64,000 nt of DNA from contig UQUO01000002.1 of NCBI GenBank assembly GCA_900544295.1, forward strand, positions 62,001 to 126,000. The letters run 5' to 3'. Positions within the stretch are counted from its first letter, which is position 1. Every line of letters begins with the position of its first letter. Both the position numbers and the translations under genes were made by a program. Source of the DNA: an uncultured Eubacteriales bacterium (GTDB taxonomy: Bacteria; Bacillota; Clostridia; Oscillospirales; Oscillospiraceae). The notes below the pieces were generated by a model that made no database searches, was not told where the DNA came from, and saw only the letters and a list, made by a program, of their open reading frames with translations. This document shows positions 42,987-50,276 of this stretch, piece after piece.

Positions 42987-43254
42987 ACCACAGCTCGAAA
43001 AATCGTCGTCTCACTCTATCCAGCGTCGAGGGCGAAACGAAATACTCCGTCGTCACCGCCTCCCAGCTCGCAGGCGTGCAGAGATAGGCCCGGAGCGCGT
43101 CAGCATACTCGCCCCCGGCCTCGCGGCACAGTCTGTCTATTTTACTTTGCACCTCCGCAGTCTGCCGCGCATAGTTCTGGCACACGAAAAATATCATGCC
43201 CTGCTCGGCATAGCCCTTATGTACTGAGGGGAGATACTTGAATTTCCTCGCCAT
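42985..43254 (-). CDS. Small phage regulator-like protein (last early gene)
   Basis: 89 residues. The C-terminal half (AYLCTPASWEAVTTEYFVSPSTLDRVRRRFFELW) looks like a sigma-4-type helix-turn-helix, and the N-terminal half is a short helical domain. Proteins of this size directly upstream of the terminase genes often act as late-transcription activators (ArpU/LtrC-like); that role is inferred here. Confidence 0.6.
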   Translation of the reverse strand: MARKFKYLPSVHKGYAEQGMIFFVCQNYARQTAEVQSKIDRLCREAGGEYADALRAYLCTPASWEAVTTEYFVSPSTLDRVRRRFFELW

Positions 43255-43263
43255 CCCGCCCTC

Positions 43264-44049
43264 CTAACTGCGCATCGGTGCGAAGGGCAGCGCATAGCGG
43301 ATATACTGCCCCGCTCTTTTGCCCGAGTAGGCCGTGCGGTACAGCAGCTCGCAGCCCTTTGGCACGCGCAGCTCCGCCCCGCTCCATACGACGCGGCACT
43401 TCGGCTGAGGCCTCACAAGGTTGCGGGAGGGCTTGTACTTCTTCTCGTCGGGCAGGCGGCGCACCTGGGCCAGCAGGTATTCCGCCAGCGGCGTGTAGTC
43501 CTTTTGCGCGCTGAGCGCTTTGGCGTAGGCGCCCCCGTGCGGCCAGGCTTCCAGGCAGGCCTGCCACGCGGCCCGGTTGGCTATGATGTGGTGATGTATG
43601 CGGACTGCCTCGCCCGTCTCCCCGTCCATATCGGAGGTCACGGCTATGTATTTGAGCTCCGCTCCGGGAGGCAGGCGGCGCTTCACGCGGCGGATGAAAT
43701 TGTCCAGCTCGCGGTTAGCCTCCTTGCGGAGATAGTCCTCGAGTATTCCCGGCTCCTGCCCGGCGGCCCGGTCTGCCTCCTGCCTGGCTTCCGCCCTGCG
43801 AAGGAGCTCGGAGTATTTCTTCGGCCCATAGTCCAGCCCGAGGAACAGATCCCCGGCTGAGAAGTTCGCGTGTATTTCCCGATTGAGTCGGCGCGCCGCG
43901 TCGTTCTCGTTCTGCCGCTGCTTCCGCTCCGAACTGCGCCCGAGCTTCCGCCCCCTGGCCGGAGGCTCACCGGGGACCCAGTATTTCGTTTTCTCCCCGA
44001 GAGCCCCGCACTCATATGTGCGGATCTCCCAGTACCCGGTCGAGCCCAT
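43264..44049 (-). CDS. HUH-type replication initiator (rolling-circle Rep-like)
   Basis: 261 residues. Conserved features of the rolling-circle replication-associated family are present: a first motif YIAVTSDMDGETG, the metal-binding HUH motif VRIHHHIIAN near residue 150, a candidate catalytic Tyr in LAEYLLAQ near 190, and the family-typical KYKPSRNLVRPQPK. An HUH nuclease nicks one strand and stays attached to start replication. It is the only replication protein recognisable in the prophage. A 273-bp structured element with terminal inverted repeats lies directly upstream of its start. Confidence 0.75.
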   Translation of the reverse strand: MGSTGYWEIRTYECGALGEKTKYWVPGEPPARGRKLGRSSERKQRQNENDAARRLNREIHANFSAGDLFLGLDYGPKKYSELLRRAEARQEADRAAGQEPGILEDYLRKEANRELDNFIRRVKRRLPPGAELKYIAVTSDMDGETGEAVRIHHHIIANRAAWQACLEAWPHGGAYAKALSAQKDYTPLAEYLLAQVRRLPDEKKYKPSRNLVRPQPKCRVVWSGAELRVPKGCELLYRTAYSGKRAGQYIRYALPFAPMRS

Positions 44050-44122
44050 ATATTTCCCCCGCGTCCGTAAACTTAGGCCTTTACGAACCTTTGATAACGC
44101 GCGTGCGCGCGCGTATTAAATA

Positions 44123-44395
44123 TAGTGTGGACGGCATGACCCGAATCCGTTTTTGAACGTGTCCGCCGCCCCATGTCATCGCCGTCGCCGGTTGAAGGGC
44201 GACAGCCCGTCTGCCCGTCGCCGTCATCGCCACGAGACGGCGGGCACGCTCAAAAATCTCCGACCCTGTGGGGCGTCTGCTTGTGTCCGGCAAGGCTTGA
44301 CGACGCAGACGGGCTGTCGCCCTTCAAGGAGGAAAACGCGGTCGGGCGCGAGCAGCCGACCCACAGGGCGGTTTCTGGCCATGCTGTCCACACTA
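44123..44395. repeat. Nested inverted-repeat element (MITE-like or origin-like)
   Basis: Outer arms 44125-44141 and 44377-44393 match at 15 of 17 positions and are flanked on both sides by TA. Inside, arms 44150-44167 and 44239-44256 match at 16 of 18, and arms 44192-44214 and 44305-44327 form a perfect 23-bp inverted repeat. Further short stems lie in the 90-base loop (for example CCCTGTGGG with CCCACAGGG). Most arm differences are transitions that would keep G-U pairing in one of the transcripts. No protein-coding gene fits here. The TA-flanked ends suggest an IS630-type MITE; the position upstream of the HUH gene allows a replication origin. Confidence 0.65.
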
Positions 44396-44416
44396 AACGT
44401 ATATGCTCTCACAAAA

Positions 44417-44435
44417 GGGCCCGCCGCGCGGGCCC
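44417..44435 (-). terminator. Intrinsic terminator inside the early region
   Basis: An 8-bp all-GC stem (GGGCCCGC/GCGGGCCC) with a 3-base loop is followed by TTTT on the minus strand, just after the stop of the 98-residue gene. It separates the upstream early genes from the Rep unit. Confidence 0.65.
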
Positions 44436-44440
44436 TGTGG

Positions 44441-44737
44441 TCAGAACACATCCTTGTCCTCGCCGCTCTCGTCCGGCGCATCATATCCGTGGTCACGCAT
44501 GAGGCGATCAAAGTTTGCATCCACGATGCCGTACAGGCCATCGCTCATTATGTGCAGCGCCGCCAGCAGCTTGTCCTGTACGCCGCTTTTGTAGTAGCCT
44601 GTCAGTACTTCGCCTCCGCCAATGTCTGCTGCAAGCGCCAGCCACCCAAACCGCTCAATGTCCAGCCCTTCAAGCGAGCGCGTGATAAACTCCGCCAGCT
44701 CGCGCTCGTTCTCGTCAGTGTAGATTACTGATATCAT
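44441..44737 (-). CDS. Small early phage protein
   Basis: 98 residues, acidic, opening MISVIYTDENERELAEFITR and ending DESGEDKDVF. No family recognised. The soluble alpha/beta pattern and position in the early operon suggest a host-takeover or accessory role that cannot be specified. It overlaps the next gene by 23 bases. Confidence 0.6.
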   Translation of the reverse strand: MISVIYTDENERELAEFITRSLEGLDIERFGWLALAADIGGGEVLTGYYKSGVQDKLLAALHIMSDGLYGIVDANFDRLMRDHGYDAPDESGEDKDVF

Positions 44738-44903
44738 TTACCGCCTCTGGTTCTCTATCTATGATGCAGTTATCCTCGAGGGTCTCCGGCCCGCTGCATA
44801 CCCCGGCCAACGCGCACTTGCCGCAGCCGTCATATCCCTCCCGAGCCTTCATGCAGTTCCGGACAATAGTCGCATAGTCGTACTTGTTCAATGTGATTTT
44901 CAT
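44715..44903 (-). CDS. Small zinc-ribbon-like early protein
   Basis: 62 residues from ATG at 44903. Four Cys in the pattern C-x11-C-x2-C-x4-C (RNCMK, CGKCALAGVC) and a further NCIID suggest metal binding. Function unknown; part of the tightly packed early operon. Confidence 0.55.
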   Translation of the reverse strand: MKITLNKYDYATIVRNCMKAREGYDGCGKCALAGVCSGPETLEDNCIIDREPEAVNDISNLH

Positions 44904-44905
44904 TT

Positions 44906-45253
44906 TCACCCTTGCCTTTCTTTCAGCAGTGCAATCGCCTCTTGCAAAGCGTCCTCGTTAACAGGCCGCCATCGCCCGCCGCCAACGTCGGTTATCACCG
45001 GCATGGACAGCAGCTCCTCCGTAAGCGGGGCGCACTCTCTGCCTGGGCCACCGCGCGGGCATCCGACGTAATCGATGAACAACCGCCCAAATTCGCCAAG
45101 GCGCTCCAGCACCGCGCGCCTCTCCCGCTCAGCTTTCTCCGCCCGCTCACGATAGCCGGGGATGATGTCGTCCTGATACTGAGTGACCATCTTGCTCAAC
45201 GTCTCGCAGCGCGCGTTTGCGGCTTTAAGCTCGCTGTATAAATGCTCAAGCAT
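44906..45253 (-). CDS. Small coiled-coil early protein
   Basis: About 115 residues; start is either ATG at 45253 or the GTG two codons before. Residues 1-55 are a charged coiled coil (ERAEKAERERRAVLERLGEF). The C-terminus includes a Cys/Gly segment (YVGCPRGGPGRECAPL). No family recognised. Confidence 0.55.
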   Translation of the reverse strand: MLEHLYSELKAANARCETLSKMVTQYQDDIIPGYRERAEKAERERRAVLERLGEFGRLFIDYVGCPRGGPGRECAPLTEELLSMPVITDVGGGRWRPVNEDALQEAIALLKERQG

Positions 45254-45255
45254 TT

Positions 45256-45603
45256 TCACGTGTCCTCCTCTCCCTCCGGCGGGCGGCGGTCTGGCGCTGC
45301 GGGAAGTGGCATCCAGTGGGTGACTTTACCCGCACCGGGCCCAATGTCCGTCATCCAGTTACCCCACAAAATCCAGCCTACAGACGTTCCAACGCGCTCG
45401 CAACGCACGATAACCCTCTGTTTTTCCTCCGGTAGCCTCTCCTCCACGCTCACCCACTCGTTCGGCGGGGTGAGGGTGGGCGTTTCATTTATCGCCCTAA
45501 CAAACACGCAATCACTCGGTTCACATGGCTCGTCAGAATAGTCCTGATTGCAAAGAGCACACATTCTTTGCCGAAGCTCTATTGCGTCAATCATCCTCGC
45601 CAT
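45256..45603 (-). CDS. DUF551-containing early protein
   Basis: 115 residues. The C-terminal half carries the DUF551 pattern EWVSVEERLPEEKQRVIVRC followed by VTHWMPLPAAP. DUF551 is common in phage early regions and of unknown function. An N-terminal CALCNQ with two further Cys may bind zinc. The gene starts within the end of the 55-residue zinc-ribbon gene upstream. Confidence 0.72.
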   Translation of the reverse strand: MARMIDAIELRQRMCALCNQDYSDEPCEPSDCVFVRAINETPTLTPPNEWVSVEERLPEEKQRVIVRCERVGTSVGWILWGNWMTDIGPGAGKVTHWMPLPAAPDRRPPEGEEDT

Positions 45604-45754
45604 AGTTAACCCCTTTCATCTTTGCCTTGCAGTTAGGGCATTCGTCCGGCGCCCAGTCTCCATAATCTTCCTCAACGACAATTCCATATCCGCATTTGGG
45701 GCAAAAGTAGTAACTGCCCATCTCGTCATAACCGTCTATTTCCCATTTAGCCAT
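45587..45754 (-). CDS. 55-residue zinc-ribbon protein
   Basis: The frame runs from ATG at 45754 to TGA at 45587-45589. CPKCG and CPNCK are spaced by 17 residues (MAKWEIDGYDEMGSYYFCPK at the start), a classical zinc ribbon. It overlaps both neighbours by a few bases, as expected for a real gene in this packed operon. Confidence 0.65.
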   Translation of the reverse strand: MAKWEIDGYDEMGSYYFCPKCGYGIVVEEDYGDWAPDECPNCKAKMKGVNYGEDD

Positions 45755-46093
45755 CTTTCAGCGCCTCCAATCTCTCCATCACCATCTCCACGGCCTCGTC
45801 CGTCATGGGCGTGCCGCAGCGGGGGCAAAAATTATACGTATCCTCCAGACCGTCAAGCCCTTCTTGGCAAGTAGCGCACTTCGAATACTGTTTTCCGTTG
45901 ACCTCAACCACAGTAATCCAACGGCCGCGCATCTGTTCCACCTGCTCCCGGCTGATGGGGCGGGGGCGGTGAGGGCAACTTCAACGGCGTCTTTGCTATA
46001 CCATCGAAAACTCCTCTTTCCATTTTCAAGATCATCCCAATGCCTAAGCAACCGTTCGAGTTCTTCAATCGCTTCTTCCCGCGCCATGCTCAT
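45747..46093 (-). pseudogene. Zinc-ribbon early gene interrupted by a frameshift
   Basis: Reading starts at ATG 46093 behind AGGAGG with MSMAREEAIEELERLLRHWD and proceeds to VALTAPAP. At the C-rich run near 45960-45975 the sense continues in another frame with PISREQVEQMRGRW, then CATC and CPRCG of a zinc ribbon and ends at 45747. The phrase PISREQVE after an EEAI helix recurs in similar phage proteins, so the two halves belong together. The shift could be a mutation, a sequencing error in the homopolymer, or a programmed event. Confidence 0.6.
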
Positions 46094-46103
46094 TTGTTGC
46101 CTC

Positions 46104-47006
46104 CTATCCCCTTTTAGGGTCATATTTGTTGAAGTCCGGCTCTGCACGGAAAATCAGCCGATTGTTGCACCAGCGTTGAAGAAGGCGGACTTCCCGTGGC
46201 GCGTGGGGCTTATCGTAAATCATTACATACGGGTCGTAGCCCATGTCGCGCAGCTTATATATTCGGTATAGGTTTTCCTCCATCGTGGTGTCATAGTTGG
46301 TGAGGCAATACACCGTTGCATACCGCCCGTGAGGCTTTCGTGTTGCGAGGCTCGCGTATAATTCCAGCCCTCGCAGCACCGCCTTGCTCTCCCTCATGTA
46401 ATCCCATGCGAAATGGATTTCCCGGAGTTTGAGCCGGTTAATGGCCTCAATGTTTTGTTTCGTCAACAAGCGGCAGTCCATGCCTTGATTGATGTCCACC
46501 CACGCTTTGCTATCTATAAGCTGCTGCAACAGTTCCATGTGCTGAGGGCAGGCCAATATGTTTGCATCCATGAGCACTATGTTTTTCTGCCCATTCCACC
46601 ACTCGGAGAGGTCAGCGACTTTGATGCTCTTGCGCCCCTCTTTCCCAGCCACAATGCAAAAGTGGCAGCCTCGTGGGCAACCGCGAGTAAGAAATCCATA
46701 CGCCGTATCTTTCGTGAGTTCTGGATAAAGAGAGTAGTCGGGGTAAATATGTTCAATCTCGTCTGGCAGTTTGTTGTCGAGGCCGTACCCTGTGCCGCCC
46801 TTGACGATCTCTTTGGCGTTTAATGGCTCCGGGATGTCCTGCGTGTAAGTCTCGTCGAACACTTTGCTCATGTAAACACGGTCGTACTCTGAAAACCCCC
46901 ACCACCACTCAACCTCGTCTCCCTGCGCTTTATGCCATGCGGAGAGTTTCATCAGTGCGAGGTTGGGGTAATTATGCCCGTCAACGTCAATCAGCCCGAT
47001 TTTCAT
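46104..47006 (-). CDS. Phage radical-SAM protein
   Basis: 300 residues. The [4Fe-4S]-SAM motif CxxxCxxC is present as GCPRGCHFC at about residue 110. The N-terminal 100 residues (MKIGLIDVDGHNYPNLALMK) resemble the cobalamin-binding-like or B12-independent leader seen in some radical-SAM families, and a TIM-barrel continues (VLMDANILA, WVDINQGMDCRLL). The substrate is unknown. Phage copies of this type occur near DNA-modification genes; a role in nucleotide or DNA modification is a guess supported only by the cytosine methyltransferase nearby. Confidence 0.82.
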   Translation of the reverse strand: MKIGLIDVDGHNYPNLALMKLSAWHKAQGDEVEWWWGFSEYDRVYMSKVFDETYTQDIPEPLNAKEIVKGGTGYGLDNKLPDEIEHIYPDYSLYPELTKDTAYGFLTRGCPRGCHFCIVAGKEGRKSIKVADLSEWWNGQKNIVLMDANILACPQHMELLQQLIDSKAWVDINQGMDCRLLTKQNIEAINRLKLREIHFAWDYMRESKAVLRGLELYASLATRKPHGRYATVYCLTNYDTTMEENLYRIYKLRDMGYDPYVMIYDKPHAPREVRLLQRWCNNRLIFRAEPDFNKYDPKRG

Positions 47007-47274
47007 CCAATCTCTCCATCTCCTCCGCGCTCAGAATCGGTGCACGGGTGTTCCAGTATTCTATCGCTTTCTCTTTCGTCTGACAGGCGCACCCATACGC
47101 CCCACAATAGTGTTTTTTGCAACTCCCTGCATAGACAGGCTTGCCGCCCGTGTGAAGTACCTGCACTTCTGCGTCGCATCCACATCTCCAGCACGGCACC
47201 AGCACCCCTTGCTCCGTCAGCCTCGCCGCTGCTTCATGGTCTCCGAGCATTGCGCGTTGTATGTCAGTCAACAT
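46987..47274 (-). CDS. Lar-like zinc-binding protein (restriction alleviation family)
   Basis: 95 residues. CWRCGCDAE and a second Cys-rich turn (CGAYGCACQT) followed by KEKAIEYWNTRAP match the Lar-type layout (zinc ribbon ending in E-A-I-x-x-W-N-x-R). Lar proteins of phages relieve type I restriction; whether this one does is unproven. It overlaps the radical-SAM gene by 20 bases. Confidence 0.6.
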   Translation of the reverse strand: MLTDIQRAMLGDHEAAARLTEQGVLVPCWRCGCDAEVQVLHTGGKPVYAGSCKKHYCGAYGCACQTKEKAIEYWNTRAPILSAEEMERLDENRAD

Positions 47275-47962
47275 GATAGTACGCCTCCAACTTTCTTATC
47301 ACTTCGCCACCGTAAGCGTTGCGCGTCAAGTGGACAAATTCCTCCGGTGTTGTGCTGCCGTTCATATCAAGGCCACGGTCTGCTAAGAACGCTTTGCGCC
47401 CGGCCTCGCAACTCCCGGTTAACCTGTGATGCCAATCAAACAGGTCACGGTTAGGGTATTTCACGCCCGGCTGGTGCTCGGCTACAAACGCCTCTATGCG
47501 TTCTTCTTCCGGCAAATCCTCAAACAGTTTATCTCTCAACGCTTCCATAGCCTCATGCAGAGTATCGCCATGGGCAAAATAGACATCCTGTTTAACAACA
47601 AAGCACGGCGTAAACGTGAGGTCGCTTTGCAGTATCGCGCCTTTGGCGATATTCCCCTTTACGCGATATATAGCTGTTGGCACACCATCTATGTCGTATA
47701 TTTTTTGCCCGGATATAGAGGCTATTTTTTTCCCGTAGCCGTCGCCGTAGCCGTCGCCGTAGCCGTCGCCGGAGCCGTCGCCGGAGCCGTCGCCGTAGCC
47801 GGAGCCGGAGCCGTCGCCGGAGCCGGAGCCGTCGCCGGAGCCGTAGCCGTAGCCGGAGTCGTCGCCGTAGCCGTCGCCGGAGTCGTAGCCGTAGCCGGAG
47901 CCGTCGCCGGAGCCGTCGCGGTTTGCAAGCGCGGCAAACTCGTCTGCTTTCATGCTCTCCAT
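47264..47962 (-). CDS. Early protein with a GDGYGDGS tandem-repeat tail
   Basis: 232 residues. Residues about 15-77 are almost only Gly, Asp, Ser and Tyr in a six-base-unit repeat. The remainder is a globular domain with KIASISGQKIYDIDGVPTAI, ILQSDLTFTPCFVVK and FVHLTRNAYGGEVIRK. I recall similar repeat-plus-globular proteins in other Firmicutes phages with no assigned function. The repeat resembles low-complexity, phase-separating or Ca-binding (RTX-like) tracts but lacks the nonapeptide spacing of RTX. Confidence 0.65.
   Translation of the reverse strand: MESMKADEFAALANRDGSGDGSGYGYDSGDGYGDDSGYGYGSGDGSGSGDGSGSGYGDGSGDGSGDGYGDGYGDGYGKKIASISGQKIYDIDGVPTAIYRVKGNIAKGAILQSDLTFTPCFVVKQDVYFAHGDTLHEAMEALRDKLFEDLPEEERIEAFVAEHQPGVKYPNRDLFDWHHRLTGSCEAGRKAFLADRGLDMNGSTTPEEFVHLTRNAYGGEVIRKLEAYYHVD
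47733..47925. repeat. Tandem six-base repeat inside the GDGYG gene
   Basis: Units of CCGTCG, CCGTAG and CCGGAG (plus strand) alternate for about 190 bases. All three frames are open through the tract, so unit gain or loss keeps the host gene in frame while frameshifts produce long alternative tails. Confidence 0.85.
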
Positions 47963-48237
47963 TCTTCAACGCTCCTTATAGATTTCTCAGCGGTTTTGGT
48001 GCAGGGCAGTATTTCTATCGCGTCGAGGACCGTAAGTGAATCAACGGAAACGGTAAATTTGCATTTTCGCGGGTTGCTCGTGCCATCCTTGGCGAGCTGC
48101 ATAAGGCTCGCAGCTCCGTCCCAGTACCACAGGCAACGGGCGTCCGACATCGTTACCTCCTGGCCGTTGCGCTCAACGATGTTTCCAGCGAACACGCCCG
48201 AGCGGTCGCAGCGCACGATGTAATAAGTGTTATCCAT
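47950..48237 (-). CDS. Small conserved phage protein (DUF6948-like)
   Basis: About 95 residues from ATG at 48237, preceded by AAGGAGG; an ATG at 48267 with GGAGG is an alternative. NTYYIVRCDRSGVFAGNIVE, the CLWYWDGAASLMQLA core and ILPCTKTAEKSI match a family I remember as DUF6948, of unknown function. It overlaps the repeat gene by 13 bases. Confidence 0.65.
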   Translation of the reverse strand: MDNTYYIVRCDRSGVFAGNIVERNGQEVTMSDARCLWYWDGAASLMQLAKDGTSNPRKCKFTVSVDSLTVLDAIEILPCTKTAEKSIRSVEEWRA

Positions 48238-48303
48238 TTTATTGGCCTCCTTGTTTATATCAGTCATGTGAATTCCTCCATCCTGTAATTGAGCTCCGCA
48301 TCA

Positions 48304-48390
48304 TTACACCTCACCCCCGCGCTCTGTGCAAGGCTGCTGACTTTTTGTGCAGCGGTCCATCACTCTAAATTTGCAGAACGCCATTTTCAT
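48304..48390 (-). CDS. Possible 28-residue peptide
   Basis: ATG at 48390 preceded by GGAGAG; the frame reads MKMAFCKFRVMDRC and ends at TAA. It fills part of the gap between the methyltransferase and the DUF6948-like gene. No family; it may be spurious. Confidence 0.25.
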   Translation of the reverse strand: MKMAFCKFRVMDRCTKSQQPCTERGGEV

Positions 48391-48413
48391 CACTCTCCAA
48401 ACCTTACACAAGT

Positions 48414-49901
48414 TTAACTGCACCACTCAGGCAGGTTTGCGCGCACGAGGGCCTCGGCGAAGGGCGGCGGCACGGCGTTGCCGCAGCGGGCGGTCTGTTT
48501 GAACTTCGGATATTCCCGCCCAGTGTAGTCACGGTCGATTATGTAGTCGTCCGGGAAGCCGTTGGCGCAATACAGCTCCCTCGGTATCAGCATGCGCAGG
48601 CCAATATCGGCTATGAAATACCACGCGCCGCCAAGCTCAAGCAGCAGCACCTCGTCATCCGCCAGCGCGTACCCGCAGTAAATATTGAGCAGTCCGCGAA
48701 TCTTCGGCCAGTTGTGCAGTTCTGCGCCCGGCTCCGCTTTCCGCACCTCTGTCGTGACCACGCCATGATGACCTCCGCCCGCGGTGATGGTCTGCACCGG
48801 CTCGGAGACCGCCGCGCCTAGGTTTGTGCCCTTCATCTTTACCAGGCTTGCAAGCGTCAGGCCTGCGTGGTCTCGCGCCGTAACGGTGCGCAGTGGGGCC
48901 TTCGCGTCCTGCCCATGCCTCTCAGCGCCGTAATATGCAGTCAGCGATGCCGCCGCCAGCCCGTAACGGTTGGCGGCGTCTATTGTCATCAGGGGCTCTG
49001 TCACGTCCTGCCCCCGGACATGCTCGTGCCGCTCAGTGTGGTACTGGATGATATAAGGCCGGCAGCCTCCACGTTCCCCAGGCCGTTCCGCAGCATGCAC
49101 GACATACGGTGCCGACGACCTAATCACAAACTTGTCCACGCCGCGGATGACACGCCGCATGGTGTTCGGGCTGAGTGGTCGCTGTGCGGTGAGGCCGTAC
49201 TTATCACGCACTTCCTTCCGCGTATCAAAGATGGACGGGCATGGCAGCGACCAGTCGATGATTTCCGCCGCGCTCCTCCACGGCTTTCTCAGCCCTGCCT
49301 TCGTCTCCGGGCTGTCAGCTGGGGCATGAGTAGGCTCCGGCCACACGATGGGCCGCCCGTCGCAGCGGGCGATGAGGAAAAACCGCTTGCGCGTTGTTGG
49401 AGCGCCATAGTCCGCAGCCACCAGCTCGCGCCACGCGACGTCATACCCCAAGTCCCGGAGCTGCTCCAGCCACTTTGTGAATGTCTGACCGGCCTTTGAT
49501 TTTACCGGGCGTCCACGACGCACCGGTCCCCAGGTCTGGAACTCCTCCACGTTCTCCAGGATGATCACCCGCGGCCGCACCGTTCCCGCCCAGCGCAGGA
49601 CGATCCAAGCGAGGCCCCTGATATGCTTGTCCACGGGCTTCCCGCCCTTGGCTTTGGAGAAATGCTTGCAATCCGGGGACGCCCACAGCAGGCCCACCGG
49701 CCTGCCGGCGCAGACCTCCACGGGGTCAACGTCCCACACGCTGGCCTGAATGTGCTCAGTGCGCGGGTGGTTCGTCTTGTGCATGAGTATTGCGTCAGGG
49801 TCATGGTTGATAGCGATATCGACCGGCCGCCCGGTCGCGAGCTCAATGCCCGTAGACGCTCCGCCGCCTCCGGCAAAGCTGTCGACTATGAGCTCTCTCA
49901 T
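48414..49901 (-). CDS. DNA (cytosine-5) methyltransferase
   Basis: 495 residues. Motif I DSFAGGGGASTG is at the N-terminus. Motif IV reads WASPDCKHFSKA, that is Pro-Asp-Cys instead of the usual Pro-Cys-Gln, with Cys as the likely nucleophile. Motif VI is ILENVEEF, motif VIII near RKRFFLIARC, and motif X GNAVPPPFAEAL. A long target-recognition region of about 200 residues lies between VIII and IX. It would methylate cytosine in phage DNA, most likely against host restriction; no cognate restriction enzyme is encoded nearby. Confidence 0.9.
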   Translation of the reverse strand: MRELIVDSFAGGGGASTGIELATGRPVDIAINHDPDAILMHKTNHPRTEHIQASVWDVDPVEVCAGRPVGLLWASPDCKHFSKAKGGKPVDKHIRGLAWIVLRWAGTVRPRVIILENVEEFQTWGPVRRGRPVKSKAGQTFTKWLEQLRDLGYDVAWRELVAADYGAPTTRKRFFLIARCDGRPIVWPEPTHAPADSPETKAGLRKPWRSAAEIIDWSLPCPSIFDTRKEVRDKYGLTAQRPLSPNTMRRVIRGVDKFVIRSSAPYVVHAAERPGERGGCRPYIIQYHTERHEHVRGQDVTEPLMTIDAANRYGLAAASLTAYYGAERHGQDAKAPLRTVTARDHAGLTLASLVKMKGTNLGAAVSEPVQTITAGGGHHGVVTTEVRKAEPGAELHNWPKIRGLLNIYCGYALADDEVLLLELGGAWYFIADIGLRMLIPRELYCANGFPDDYIIDRDYTGREYPKFKQTARCGNAVPPPFAEALVRANLPEWCS

Positions 49902-49963
49902 TCACCCCGCCCTCCCAGCTTCTGCTCGTATTCCTCGCGCGACCCTTTGTATTTACGTACCAT
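49898..49963 (-). CDS. Possible 21-residue leader peptide of the methyltransferase gene
   Basis: ATG at 49963 has AGGAG 6 bases upstream and the frame (MVRKYKGSREEYEQKLGGRG) stops with a TGA that overlaps the methyltransferase ATG. Such coupling may set translation of the enzyme. It could also be the relic of a larger gene. Confidence 0.4.
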   Translation of the reverse strand: MVRKYKGSREEYEQKLGGRGE

Positions 49964-50276
49964 CAGCCGCTCCTTTCTCTATAAACCCCAGTGTCAGCAA
50001 AACGTCGTGCGGCACAGGTATCACCTCATACCGCGACCTGCTCCGTCCGGCCCTCTCCTGCTCCGTCCACTCGTGGCTGAGCAGCACACGTTCATCTGCT
50101 GTGCCGAGGTGCAGATAATGCCGCTCCCCCTCGAGGGAGAACTGAAGCAGGCACGCCCCGCTCGGGTAGCGCACAAAGCTCTGCCCGCCGCGCTGGCCGG
50201 TCTTAATGCCGTATCGTTTCGCTAAGCGCAGCATTCTCGCCGGCGTGACGTTAAGCACAGGTCCCGCCGCCTTCAC
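49953..50276 (-). CDS. Small early phage protein
   Basis: About 107 residues from GTG at 50276, with GGAGG 6 bases upstream. LNVTPARMLRLAKRYGIKTGQRGG looks like a helix-turn-helix, and the C-terminus has beta strands (EGERHYLHLGTADERVLLSHEW). A DNA-binding role is possible. No family recognised. Confidence 0.5.
   Translation of the reverse strand: MKAAGPVLNVTPARMLRLAKRYGIKTGQRGGQSFVRYPSGACLLQFSLEGERHYLHLGTADERVLLSHEWTEQERAGRSRSRYEVIPVPHDVLLTLGFIEKGAADGT

Noticed and set aside
44081..44541. Short open frames within the nested inverted-repeat element
   Set aside because: Several frames are open on both strands, without start sites, and are explained by the palindromic GC-rich sequence.
47733..47925. 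CRISPR-like short repeat array
   Set aside because: Units are six bases without spacers and form part of a coding Gly-Asp tract; no cas gene is present in the window.
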